Positions 1 through 7,598 are shown, counted from the first letter of the stretch. The stretch: 64,000 nucleotides of DNA from Aquimarina aggregata (GCF_001632745.1 NZ_LQRT01000013.1:124001-188000), one strand, 5' to 3'. A program made the numbers and translations. Notes: generated by a model from the sequence alone, not told the origin.

Positions 1-98
1 TTGTTCTGACTAGAATCCGTACATCATGTTTTAAAAAAATTGAAGATAGAAAAATCGGATTAAAAGAAATATTACAATTGACTTGTAAAAGATCATAG
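1..98 (+). CDS. Possible C-terminal end of an upstream gene (partial)
   Basis: One frame is open from the window edge to a TAG at 96-98, giving about 31 residues rich in Lys, Arg and Ile. It could be the tail of a protein that begins outside the window, perhaps a regulator of the quinone reductase that follows. There are no recognisable motifs, and a stop-free stretch this short can occur by chance in AT-rich DNA, so the call is weak. Confidence 0.25.
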   Translation, partial: VLTRIRTSCFKKIEDRKIGLKEILQLTCKRS

Positions 99-130
99 TT
101 CTTATAACCCCCCATTAATTATGCTTTAAG

Positions 131-736
131 ATGAATGTTTTAATTATATATTGTCACCCAAGTAAAAAATCTTACACGCATCAAATTCTACAACAATTAA
201 AAAAGGTTTTGAAAAACGAAAGTATAAAATTCGAAATTTCGGATTTGTATGAAATGAACTTTCAAACAGAAATGACAGAACAGGAGTATATGCGAGAAGG
301 ACTTCTTAATTTGGATTTACCCATCCCTGAAGATGTACAAAAAGAACAAGAAAAAATTGAAAATGCTGATTGTATAATTTTCTTATATCCCGTGTGGTGG
401 AGTGATTGCCCGGCCAAATTAAAAGGTTGGTTTGATAGAGTTTATACAGTTGGATATGCTTACGGGTATGACAAAGCCGAAAAAGAAAATAAAAAAATGA
501 AAACTGTTAAATATGGTATTTCTTTATGTACTGCGGGGCATCCAAATATGTTTTTAGACGAAATCGGAATCGCTGAAAGCATGAGGAATATTATGATTGA
601 TGACAGATTAGGGCAACGATTCAGTAATAAAGAGCTAATAATTTTAGGTGGAACTTTGGATAGAAAAAAAGTAGAGAAAGACCACTCTAAAATTGTTAAA
701 AGCATTCCTAAACGTATAAAAAAATACTGTGCCTAA
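131..736 (+). CDS. NAD(P)H:quinone oxidoreductase, flavodoxin-2 fold
   Basis: This is a 201-residue cytoplasmic flavoprotein of the NQO1/MdaB/KefF type, expected to reduce quinones by two electrons using NAD(P)H. The N-terminal MNVLIIYCHPSKKSYT is the phosphate-binding beta1-loop of the flavodoxin-like fold. Around residues 88-111, the segment YPVWWSDCPAKLKGWFDRV is the family signature for flavin binding and the dimer interface. An ATG start follows an A/T-rich leader. The gene stands alone, with 515 non-coding bases after it. The family is clear, but the physiological substrate cannot be read from sequence; azo-dye or nitro reduction are alternatives. Confidence 0.87.
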   Translation: MNVLIIYCHPSKKSYTHQILQQLKKVLKNESIKFEISDLYEMNFQTEMTEQEYMREGLLNLDLPIPEDVQKEQEKIENADCIIFLYPVWWSDCPAKLKGWFDRVYTVGYAYGYDKAEKENKKMKTVKYGISLCTAGHPNMFLDEIGIAESMRNIMIDDRLGQRFSNKELIILGGTLDRKKVEKDHSKIVKSIPKRIKKYCA

Positions 737-796
737 AAACATAAATTGATGAATAACAACAAATGATTATTACCTACTGAAATACCATAATTAATT

Positions 797-862
797 TTTA
801 ATATAAAATCACTAGAATAAAGAAAAGGCAATTGTCATTCAATTAACAGGCACATCCGAATA
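797..862 (+). pseudogene. Degenerate relic of a Crp/Fnr regulator gene
   Basis: Bases 811-833 match 3057-3079 of the intact Crp/Fnr gene exactly over 23 nt. Weaker similarity continues on both sides to about 797 and 862, including the downstream ATCCGAATA. Frameshifts and substitutions remove any reading frame. The relic precedes the 1047-1154 repeat in the same order as the intact crp gene precedes the 3652-3759 repeat. It therefore looks like what is left of an older duplicated crp-plus-regulatory block. Confidence 0.7.
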
Positions 863-1050
863 ACTACACTATGGTGTAAAATGTACAATACCTTTTTTTA
901 GATCTATCTCCCCTCTCCTAGTCTATTTTTACCAACAAATCCTTTTGAATATTCATAAACACCCTTAAATACCACAATATGTTCTAAACTTTATGTTTAG
1001 GTATTTCTTCAGGGTCTATAAGCATACTATTTTCACGTTCATATATAAAA

Positions 1051-1064
1051 TTGATATAGATCAA
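1051..1064. promoter_or_regulatory. Perfect Fnr/Crp-type operator
   Basis: TTGATATAGATCAA is an exact TTGAT-N4-ATCAA palindrome, the consensus of the FNR/DNR branch of the Crp superfamily. Two Crp/Fnr proteins are encoded within 8 kb (2964 and 8946) and are the obvious candidates to bind it. The target gene would be the ZIP transporter. Confidence 0.65.
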
Positions 1065-1073
1065 TTTTACTTC

Positions 1074-1087
1074 TTGATAGAAGTCAA
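1074..1087. promoter_or_regulatory. Second Fnr/Crp-like operator
   Basis: TTGATAGAAGTCAA differs from the TTGAT-N4-ATCAA consensus at one position of the right arm. Its centre is 23 bp from the perfect site, about two helical turns, so two dimers could bind one face of the DNA. The equivalent site in the second repeat (3679-3692) is conserved. Confidence 0.45.
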
Positions 1088-1179
1088 GCTTTTTTCTTAG
1101 CACAGGTCATATTAATCTCATCATATATGACGCAACTTTGTAATGTAAATAATTGATAAATCTAGTGTACGGTTTATTT

Positions 1180-1200
1180 GACTATTAGTTATATAAAACT
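1180..1200 (+). repeat. Short upstream repeat, copy 1 (before ZIP gene)
   Basis: This 21-nt element matches 4671-4691 at 19 of 21 positions by hand count. Each copy lies about 50 nt before a start codon (ZIP at 1252, the DUF6503-like gene at 4747) and is followed by an A-rich leader. It may be promoter or 5'-UTR sequence that was duplicated together with the 108-bp repeat. Confidence 0.5.
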
Positions 1201-1251
1201 AAAGCCTAATCTTTAAAAAAATAAAATAAAACCAAAATAAATAATATCCTC

Positions 1252-1926
1252 ATGAATAAGTATTTACTCCCAGTTATAGCCATTGTTGTTGGTGTTATTA
1301 TTGCTTTTATTACCAAAAAGCAAAAATCAATAGGCACTAAACTCTTATTAGCATTTAGTGGTGCATTTCTATTAGCATTAGCACTTTTTGATCTATTGCC
1401 AGAAGTATATCATCATTTAGACGGCAAGCAAACCGGACTTTTTATAATGTGCGGTATCTTATTGCAAATTGTTTTAGAATTTTTCTCTAAGGGTGTCGAG
1501 CATGGTCATGAACATATACAAAAAGAAGGTAAAGAGTTTCCGTGGGTACTATTTATAAGTCTTTGCATTCATAGTTTTTTAGAAGGGTTTCCTATTCATC
1601 AACACAATGATATGGTGTATGGCATACTGATTCATAAAATTCCGATAGCAGCCTTAATAACTACATTTTTACTTCAATCTAGTTATAATAAAACTCAAAT
1701 TATTGGATTCTTGGTAGTATTTGCTGTAATGACACCTCTAGGTACTTACATATCAAATAATACAGTCTTAGCTACCGAACATATTGATATTGTTAATGCG
1801 ATAGTCATCGGTATCTTTTTACATATTGCTACAACTATTCTATTTGAAACTAGTGAAGGCCATAAATTTAATTTATCCAAGCTGGTAGTGGTATGTTTGG
1901 GTATTTCGATTGCTCATTTTATCTAA
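1252..1926 (+). CDS. ZIP-family divalent metal transporter
   Basis: This 224-residue protein consists almost entirely of membrane segments, about seven to eight of them. A histidine-rich cytoplasmic loop (EHGHEHIQKEGK, about residues 83-94) precedes the family signature: HSFLEGF in TM4 and IHKIPIAA in TM5. These supply the metal-binding His and Glu of ZIP transporters, which move Zn2+, Fe2+ or Mn2+ into the cytoplasm. It is a little short for the family but complete. The upstream Fnr-type operators suggest redox or anaerobic control. The metal carried cannot be decided from sequence. Confidence 0.88.
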   Translation: MNKYLLPVIAIVVGVIIAFITKKQKSIGTKLLLAFSGAFLLALALFDLLPEVYHHLDGKQTGLFIMCGILLQIVLEFFSKGVEHGHEHIQKEGKEFPWVLFISLCIHSFLEGFPIHQHNDMVYGILIHKIPIAALITTFLLQSSYNKTQIIGFLVVFAVMTPLGTYISNNTVLATEHIDIVNAIVIGIFLHIATTILFETSEGHKFNLSKLVVVCLGISIAHFI

Positions 1927-2171
1927 ATATTCCAAAAAAAAGAATCAAGACAAATGTAGTAAGAGCTCTGGATTAACTTTAGAAAACCATTTTCCAAGAA
2001 AAATGGCTATTATACGCCACTATACTTAAAGAAGTTCCTTTCAAATTTCGTTTTTATACTAGCTTACAAGTTTTCTATTTGACTTGTATTTCATAAATTT
2101 AGGTGTACAAAAAAACAATTCATCGTACATTAACAAGTTCTAGGGTATTCTCGAAATTTAAAACAAGTAAA

Positions 2172-2705
2172 ATGACAGAAATTGAAATGCTAAGTAAGCA
2201 AACCCATGATACATATCAATGGATATACAACCTTATAGATTCAATACCCGAAGAAAAGTGGAATGAAACTCCTGAAGTATTAGAATCTAATGTCACTTGG
2301 CAAGTAGGGCATTTAATAATTAGTATTTATTATCATTCAATTCTTGTAGTTAAAGGACATCAAAAAGATGTTTTAAAACTAGTTCCTATTAAGAAATACT
2401 CTGATTTGTATACCTTCTATTCTTCGCCTAGAAATTCTACTGGAAAATTTAGTTTAAGAGAATTAAAAAATCATCTTGATATTATTGTTAAGAAGTCAAT
2501 TGAAATAATAAACTCATTAGCTCCTGAAGAACTTAAAAATGAATTGGTACCCGGAAAAGTAGAACATCCTGTTGCCAAAACCAAGTTTGAAGCAATAGAT
2601 TGGAACATTAAACATACAATGTGGCATTGTGGACAGCTTGCTAGTTTAAAAAGAATATTAGGAAATCCCTACCAGTTTGAAATAAAGAAAGTCGAGAAAA
2701 TGTAA
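2172..2705 (+). CDS. DinB-family (four-helix metal-binding) protein
   Basis: This protein belongs to the DinB/YfiT-like four-helix family, whose members use three histidines to hold a metal ion; some are thiol transferases or DNA-damage-induced proteins. The segment TWQVGHLIISIYYHS and the later HTMWHCGQLASLKR provide the expected histidines. I start at ATG 2172 (MTEIEMLSKQ), after an A-rich leader. The frame is open back to a GTG at 2103, but those extra 23 residues are basic and unlike the family. The exact activity is unknown. Confidence 0.8.
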   Translation: MTEIEMLSKQTHDTYQWIYNLIDSIPEEKWNETPEVLESNVTWQVGHLIISIYYHSILVVKGHQKDVLKLVPIKKYSDLYTFYSSPRNSTGKFSLRELKNHLDIIVKKSIEIINSLAPEELKNELVPGKVEHPVAKTKFEAIDWNIKHTMWHCGQLASLKRILGNPYQFEIKKVEKM

Positions 2706-2963
2706 ATTAAAAACTCTTCTAAAAATAATAGAATTTACATAGCTATCCATAGAAAAAAAATGATGTTAGAAAGTGTGCAGCATTTTATGAGTATCCAGAA
2801 AAACTGCACACAACAACATAAAAAACAAATATTAGATTGTAATAATCATATCGGATTTCCCTTGAAATACCTAGAGGTTCTTCTCTTTTTGCTATCTTTA
2901 TTTCTTAAATACTACACATAATAAATAAAGACGTTATTGGCAAGAGTCAAAAAACACGAATCG

Positions 2964-3539
2964 ATGAGTATATACAAAGGAATATTGGATAACATAGCCA
3001 GATATGTGAAACTAACAGATGATGAAATTAATGAGTTTACTTCCATATTAAAAACTACTAGAATAAAGAAAAGGCAATTTGTTATTCAACCTGGGTTTGT
3101 ATCCGAATATCGAAATTATATTGTAGAAGGTGCAGTCCGGGTTTTTTATTTGGATGACCTTGGTAAAGAGCATACCGTAAGTATTGGAATCGAGGATTGG
3201 TTTTTTACAGACTTTCACAGTTATTTAAATAGAACTCCTGCAGAATATTATGCCGAAGCTCTTGAAGATTCTCTGATTTTACAAATGAAATATGAAGATG
3301 TTGAAGAACTTTGTAGTAGAATACACCCTTTATGTCAGTATTTTAGATTGTATATAGAAAGAGCCTTATCTTATTCTAACACGAGAGTTATTTCAAATAT
3401 TAGTAAAACCTCAGAGGAACGATACTGGGAGTACGTTAATAAATATCCTCAAATAGCAAATCGAATACCACAGTATGTCTTAGCATCCTATTTAGGAATT
3501 TCACCAGAATCTATAAGCAGAATACGTTCGCGCTCTTAA
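2964..3539 (+). CDS. Crp/Fnr-family transcriptional regulator (paralogue A)
   Basis: This cytoplasmic regulator has an N-terminal cyclic-nucleotide-binding-like beta-roll (about residues 20-120) and a C-terminal winged helix ending in YLGISPESISRIRSRS, the DNA-recognition region. No Cys cluster typical of an FNR [4Fe-4S] sensor is present. Paralogue B at 8946 is nearly identical over most of its length, and a relic of a third copy lies at 797-862. I use ATG 2964; an in-frame TTG at 2937 is possible and a matching TTG exists in paralogue B. The Fnr-type operators at 1051 and 3656 are plausible targets. Confidence 0.88.
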   Translation: MSIYKGILDNIARYVKLTDDEINEFTSILKTTRIKKRQFVIQPGFVSEYRNYIVEGAVRVFYLDDLGKEHTVSIGIEDWFFTDFHSYLNRTPAEYYAEALEDSLILQMKYEDVEELCSRIHPLCQYFRLYIERALSYSNTRVISNISKTSEERYWEYVNKYPQIANRIPQYVLASYLGISPESISRIRSRS

Positions 3540-3655
3540 GTTAAAAATCTATGTGGTAATCCCACAACACATCAAACAGATTCTTCATTTTTAAACTCTT
3601 CGACTTTTTACTAGAGCCGCAAACTTTAGGGTTTTAAACCTTCTAAGAATAAAAA

Positions 3656-3669
3656 TTGATCTAGATCAA
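3656..3669. promoter_or_regulatory. Perfect Fnr/Crp-type operator
   Basis: TTGATCTAGATCAA is a perfect TTGAT-N4-ATCAA palindrome and is symmetric through the spacer as well. It lies directly downstream of Crp/Fnr paralogue A and upstream of the peroxiredoxin-like gene, so this protein could control the next gene. Confidence 0.65.
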
Positions 3670-3678
3670 TTTTACTCC

Positions 3679-3692
3679 TTGATAGAGGTCAA
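3679..3692. promoter_or_regulatory. Second Fnr/Crp-like operator
   Basis: TTGATAGAGGTCAA has one change from consensus in the right arm. It is centred 23 bp from the perfect site, the same spacing as in the first repeat. Confidence 0.45.
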
Positions 3693-3953
3693 GCTTTTTT
3701 CTTAACACACGTCATATTAATCTCTTCACATATGACGCAACTTTGTAATGTTAATAATTAACAAATAGATCATGAAAAATGGAGGCTTCATAAAAGTAAA
3801 GTTTTGAAGCACCAACTAGGAACAAATTTCTCCTGATAATCGAGTAATCTTTGATCAAATGAAAAATCATTTGGTAAAGTTCCCAAGATCGAAAATGTAA
3901 AAGCATTCCCTTTATAAGGGCTTACTATATTTTTTAATATAAAAGAATTAATA

Positions 3954-4616
3954 ATGAAAACTATGACAATTCCTTCCTATCGAGAAGGTTTAAAGGAATT
4001 AAAAGAAAATACATCACGGATGCTTTCTGCTCATGCAGGTGACGTATTTAATTTAGATGCCGAAGGATTAAGAAAAGAACACACTTCTATTTTAAAACTT
4101 CAGGTTGGAGAAAAAGCCCCAAATTTTACACTATTAAATACATTTAATGAATGCATTAACCTTTATAACGTTTTACAAACCAAAAGAGTTGTTCTTACTT
4201 TTTATAGAGGTACTTGGTGTCCTTATTGTAATTTAATATTGAGCCAGTATCAGACTGTTCTTCCAGAAATAGAGAAAGCAGGAGCTACACTAATCGCTAT
4301 TTCTCCGCAAACACCAGACGAATCTTTGAATATAAAAGAGAAAAATGCATTACAATTTGAAGTCTTAAGTGATAATGGGAATATCGTGTCTAAAGAATTT
4401 ACAACTATCCATAAAAATCCTAAAAAATCATTAGATAAAATGACCGAATTGGGATACAATTACGATAGTTATTATTCTGATGAAGGAAGTGCAATTCCTA
4501 TTCCTGCAACATTTATCATCGAAAAAAATGGAACAGTTTCTTTTACAAAAACTGAAGGTGGTGATTATAGAAATCGTGTTGAATCGTCGGATATCATTGC
4601 TGCTTTAAATAAATAA
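3954..4616 (+). CDS. Peroxiredoxin-like AhpC/TSA-family protein
   Basis: This 220-residue thioredoxin-fold protein is probably a thiol peroxidase. The active-site segment FYRGTWCPYCN places cysteines at residues 89 and 92 in a CxxC arrangement typical of the peroxiredoxin-like 2 group. The region before residue 50 is a helical extension, and IPIPATFIIEKNG near the C-terminus carries the cis-proline. There is no signal peptide, so it should be cytoplasmic. Fnr-like operators and a 195-nt structured leader lie upstream. Its substrate (H2O2, organic peroxide or protein disulfide) is not resolved. Confidence 0.87.
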   Translation: MKTMTIPSYREGLKELKENTSRMLSAHAGDVFNLDAEGLRKEHTSILKLQVGEKAPNFTLLNTFNECINLYNVLQTKRVVLTFYRGTWCPYCNLILSQYQTVLPEIEKAGATLIAISPQTPDESLNIKEKNALQFEVLSDNGNIVSKEFTTIHKNPKKSLDKMTELGYNYDSYYSDEGSAIPIPATFIIEKNGTVSFTKTEGGDYRNRVESSDIIAALNK

Positions 4617-4670
4617 TAAATGTTCTAGTCAACATCCCAGGATAACTAAAATATGGTTTGAAGTTTACCC

Positions 4671-4691
4671 GACCATTAGTTCTATAAAACT
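4671..4691 (+). repeat. Short upstream repeat, copy 2
   Basis: This is the partner of 1180-1200, with 19 of 21 positions identical, located 55 nt before the start of the DUF6503-like gene and followed by an A-rich leader. It may be a promoter or leader element. Confidence 0.5.
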
Positions 4692-4746
4692 TAATAACAA
4701 TCTATTTTAAAAATAAAACAAAGTAAAAACAAGTAAATAATTTATC

Positions 4747-5532
4747 ATGAAAAAAATAATCTTTAAAACCCTCCAATTCGTATTAATTACGTTCATAACT
4801 ACGCTCCAAGCACAAGAAGCTAAACAACTTATTAGTAAAGTAGTAGAAGCTAATGGCGGCAAGAATACTTTACACAAATTAAAAGATGTATCCTTCGATT
4901 ACACCTTCAAGGTTAAAGATAACAATGTAGTAGATGTTTCCAAAGAACGGTACATTTTTGATGGCGAAGTTTCTTATGCAGCATATACAAAAAGACAGGT
5001 TTATGCACTACCTCAAATCCCTGGTAAAACATACACACAGTTCTTTAATGGTAACAATTCTGTTTCTAAAATAAATGGAAAGACTATCACAGAGCAACAA
5101 CCTGCATTTATTGGTCATATCCTTAGAAAAACAAACTATTACTGGTTTACAATGATGTTCAAGTTATTAGATCCAGGTGTAAACCATAAAATTCTGACCC
5201 CTAGAACTGTAGACGGAATAACTTACAAGATCGTTGAGATGACCTTTGGAGATAACGTAGGAGAATCAAGCAAGGATAAATACATTTTATACATCAATCC
5301 AAAAACATATAGGATAGATCAATTTCTATACAACGCTACGGGATTTGGTGTAACTGAACCAAGTATAATGAAAGTGACGTATGAGAAAATAGAAGGTATC
5401 TATTTATCTACCTATCGTAAATATGCACCTGCTGATTGGGATGGCAATAAACTAAAAGGCTCATGGACAGAACAATTCACCAAGAATGTAAAGTTTAACA
5501 ACGGATACAATTTAGAAAACATTCAGAGTTAA
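4747..5532 (+). CDS. Secreted DUF6503-like protein (LolA/LppX-like fold)
   Basis: This is a 261-residue exported protein with a clear Sec signal peptide (MKKIIFKTLQFVLITFITTLQAQ) and cleavage after LQA. The mature part resembles Bacteroidota proteins of the outer-membrane-lipoprotein-sorting type. These have a half-barrel built from repeated beta-strands, with an early ANGGKNTLHKLKD helix and YILYINPKTYRIDQF strands. The family usually holds lipid or acyl groups in the periplasm, but no specific role is known. It sits between redox genes and shares an upstream element with the ZIP gene. Confidence 0.65.
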   Translation: MKKIIFKTLQFVLITFITTLQAQEAKQLISKVVEANGGKNTLHKLKDVSFDYTFKVKDNNVVDVSKERYIFDGEVSYAAYTKRQVYALPQIPGKTYTQFFNGNNSVSKINGKTITEQQPAFIGHILRKTNYYWFTMMFKLLDPGVNHKILTPRTVDGITYKIVEMTFGDNVGESSKDKYILYINPKTYRIDQFLYNATGFGVTEPSIMKVTYEKIEGIYLSTYRKYAPADWDGNKLKGSWTEQFTKNVKFNNGYNLENIQS

Positions 5533-5698
5533 CCCCTTTAATTCTGTTATATCTCGACACTATACTAAAAGATGAGTACTGCGTAAACATAGTTTGCGGC
5601 AAAGTCGATTTATAACTTTTAACAATAGAAAATTCTATAAAAAGAAAAAAAATAAAAACAGAGTAAAAACAAATTAAAAACAAATTAAAAAATTTATT

Positions 5699-6778
5699 AT
5701 GAAAGCAGTTGTATATAAAGAAAGAGCACAAATTGAGGTCGTTGATATACCAAAACCTCAATTATTAAAAGACGATGATGTTATCGTACGTATTACACTA
5801 GCAGGTGTATGCGGAGCAGATTTAGAATTTACGCAAAACGGACCTGAAATGGGTTTATACAAAGGAATGCGAATAGGTCATGAATTTGTAGGTGTAGTAG
5901 ACCAAGTTGGTAAAGATATTCATTCCTTAAAAGTTGGAGACCGGGTCATAGCTTCTGCTATGTTTATCGACGGAGATTGTTACTATTGTAAACGTGATTT
6001 ACCTTCTGCATGTGATCATGGAGGTTTATTTGGGACACCTCTTTTTGCCGAGCATGGAGGGGATGATATCCAAGGAGGCCAAGCTGAATTTATACGTGTC
6101 CCTTATGGTAACTCAACACTATTTAAACTTCCAGAAGGTCTAACTGGAGATGAGTATGACACTAAGGTTCTTCCACTTGGAGATAATTTTGCCACAGGTT
6201 ATCATGGTGCATTAAATGCTAATATTAAAACAGGAGAAACTGTCGTAGTTATAGGTGATGGTGCGGTAGGACTAAGCGCAGTAATGGCAGCTACGTTATT
6301 TGGACCTTCTACTATTATTCTTGTAGGCCGTCATGATAGTCGATTAGAATTAGCTAAAACTATTGGAGCAACCCACGTAGTGAACTCAAAAAATGAAGAT
6401 CCTGTAGCATTTGTGAAATCACTTACAGAAGGAAGAGGAGCAAATTCTGTTATTGATTCTGTTGGTAATAAAACAGCAATTGCACAAGGTATGGAAATGA
6501 CTCAGGCCGGAGCATCGATTAGTGTTCTAGGATTTGGTCATCTTTATGAACCAGTTGAGCAGCCTTATTCTTCAGCCCTATTTAGAAATATAACGATTCA
6601 TACTGGTGTTGTAAATGTAGCAGCTTATATGAAAAAGTTACTTCCTATTGTAGAAAGAGGTGTGATTGATCCTAGTAAGATTTTTACTGATATTTTACCC
6701 CTTTCTGAGGCAGAAAAAGGATATGATTTAATGCGTGATCGTTCATCAGGAACACTTAAAGTAGCATTACGTCCATAA
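5699..6778 (+). CDS. Zinc-dependent alcohol dehydrogenase, MDR family
   Basis: This 359-residue cytoplasmic NAD(P)-dependent dehydrogenase belongs to the medium-chain superfamily. Cys38 and His61-Glu62 (GHEFVG) are the catalytic zinc ligands. Cys94, Cys97 and Cys105 form the structural-zinc lobe, with an Asp at the remaining cysteine position. The Rossmann motif VIGDGAVGLSA binds the dinucleotide. It is full length. A strong terminator follows at 6818-6861. The alcohol or aldehyde used cannot be predicted, but its place next to a peroxiredoxin and a quinone reductase suggests aldehyde or redox detoxification. Confidence 0.9.
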   Translation: MKAVVYKERAQIEVVDIPKPQLLKDDDVIVRITLAGVCGADLEFTQNGPEMGLYKGMRIGHEFVGVVDQVGKDIHSLKVGDRVIASAMFIDGDCYYCKRDLPSACDHGGLFGTPLFAEHGGDDIQGGQAEFIRVPYGNSTLFKLPEGLTGDEYDTKVLPLGDNFATGYHGALNANIKTGETVVVIGDGAVGLSAVMAATLFGPSTIILVGRHDSRLELAKTIGATHVVNSKNEDPVAFVKSLTEGRGANSVIDSVGNKTAIAQGMEMTQAGASISVLGFGHLYEPVEQPYSSALFRNITIHTGVVNVAAYMKKLLPIVERGVIDPSKIFTDILPLSEAEKGYDLMRDRSSGTLKVALRP

Positions 6779-6817
6779 CATTCTTTGTAATAGAAAGTAA
6801 AGTTGTACCAAAATTTA

Positions 6818-6861
6818 TGTGTCGAAAAAGGTTTAAAAAAATCTTTTTTGACACATTTTTT
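6818..6861 (+). terminator. Intrinsic terminator after alcohol dehydrogenase
   Basis: A 13-bp stem pairs TGTGTCGAAAAAG (6818-6830) with CTTTTTTGACACA (6843-6855), including one G-T pair and a 12-nt loop, and is followed by six T residues. It ends transcription 40 bases after the dehydrogenase stop. Confidence 0.8.
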
Positions 6862-6957
6862 ATCAAAAAAATTATCTGGTATAAACGGTACTAATTCTTC
6901 TTTTTATTACTCGATCAAAGAACAATTTTAAAAATTACAAACTAAGAATATAAAAAC

Positions 6958-7434
6958 ATGAAAACATTATTTTTAAGTGTATTAGCAGGGCTTTTATTAG
7001 TCTCTTGTACAAATAAGCAAACAACAGAACAAAGAAAACAGGAAGAAACCAATTTAATGGAAACCAGCCGCAAATGGTCTAAAGCATTTTCTACTGAAAA
7101 GTATTTTAGTTTTATCGGCGAAGATGGTATTATGATGGCTCCGGATCAACCTCTTTTACAAGGTCATGAAAAAATTAGAAACGTATTAGAACAATTTCAA
7201 TCACTACCTGGTTTTAACGTTACTTGGGAACCACAAGAAGTATTTGTATCTAATAGCGGAGATTTAGGGTATACTATAGATAAAATGTTGGTGAATTTTG
7301 ATGATACAGATGGCAATACAGTAAATCAATTTGAAAAAGTTGTTTCTATTTGGAAAAAAGACAAAAATGGTGAGTGGAAAATGGCTGTAGACATTTGGAA
7401 TGCAGATCCTACTCTAACATCTATCAATAAATAG
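6958..7434 (+). CDS. DUF4440/SnoaL-like lipoprotein
   Basis: This 158-residue lipoprotein has signal and lipobox LLLVSC with lipidated Cys17. The mature part is a small alpha+beta cone of the NTF2/SnoaL type: an N-terminal helix with ETSRKWSKAFSTE, then a YTIDKMLVNF strand and an EKVVSIWKKDKNGEWKMAVDIWN hairpin. Such domains often bind small hydrophobic ligands or act as isomerase-like enzymes. The following DUF2911 gene is on the same strand 150 bases away. Its function is unknown. Confidence 0.75.
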   Translation: MKTLFLSVLAGLLLVSCTNKQTTEQRKQEETNLMETSRKWSKAFSTEKYFSFIGEDGIMMAPDQPLLQGHEKIRNVLEQFQSLPGFNVTWEPQEVFVSNSGDLGYTIDKMLVNFDDTDGNTVNQFEKVVSIWKKDKNGEWKMAVDIWNADPTLTSINK

Positions 7435-7532
7435 GTATCATAAGAATATCTAATTACAGTGTCTTATACACCAAAATTTAATGAATTTACTTTAATAAGG
7501 GTCACAAAACCCGTAAAAGCAGCTCATTAATC

Positions 7533-7598
7533 ATAAAAAAACATGTTACTTCTCTTTTAATAATAACCATTCTTATTTTTTTAGTATGTCAAACTTAA
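7533..7598 (+). other. Out-of-frame signal peptide joined by a TTTTTTA heptamer
   Basis: The frame starting at 7533 (ATA, not ATG) reads KKHVTSLLIITILIF and stops at 7596-7598, just after the start of the DUF2911 frame. A -1 shift at TTTTTTA (7577-7583) would fuse it to SMSNLRAQITLP and give a normal Sec signal peptide with an RA/Q cleavage site. One lost T in the T7 run explains this equally well. Both the missing ATG and the missing base suggest decay, but programmed slippage cannot be excluded. Confidence 0.55.

Larger units (their letters stand above)
1047..1154 (+). repeat. 108-bp regulatory repeat, copy 1 (upstream of ZIP gene)
   Basis: This non-coding block aligns without gaps to 3652-3759, with 8 mismatches in 108 positions by hand count. 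It contains a perfect TTGAT-N4-ATCAA palindrome (1051-1064), a second near-site (1074-1087) and an inverted pair GTCATAT/ATATGAC. Conservation this strong in otherwise drifting intergenic DNA argues for recent duplication, selection, or both. It lies about 100 bp before the ZIP transporter start. Confidence 0.85.
3652..3759 (+). repeat. 108-bp regulatory repeat, copy 2 (upstream of peroxiredoxin gene)
   Basis: This is the gap-free partner of 1047-1154, with 100 of 108 positions identical by hand count. It keeps both Fnr-like sites and the GTCATAT/ATATGAC inverted pair, and most of the differences lie outside the palindrome arms. It follows intact crp paralogue A and precedes the peroxiredoxin-like gene. 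Confidence 0.85.
3540..3953 (+). other. Intergenic regulatory region and long leader before peroxiredoxin gene
   Basis: This 414-base stretch has no gene. It holds the second 108-bp repeat (3652-3759) followed by about 195 nt of leader. Three hairpins can be drawn in the leader: 3785-3810 (GCTTC/GAAGC with inner AAAA/TTTT), 3856-3873 (CAAATGA-AAAA-TCATTTG) and 3908-3920 (CCCTT-TAT-AAGGG). The last sits 33 nt before the ATG. A structured 5'-UTR is possible, but no known riboswitch class was recognised. Confidence 0.5.

Noticed and set aside
2103-2171. Upstream GTG extension of the DinB-family gene
   Set aside because: The 23 added residues are basic and unlike the family. ATG 2172 gives a standard N-terminus.
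2937-2963. TTG start for crp paralogue A (and 8925 for B)
   Set aside because: Possible, since both copies share it, but ATG 2964/8946 gives the usual MS-x-YKG start. The upstream similarity is explained by recent duplication.
3785-3873. A known riboswitch class in the peroxiredoxin leader
   Set aside because: The hairpins are simple and no conserved riboswitch core was recognised.
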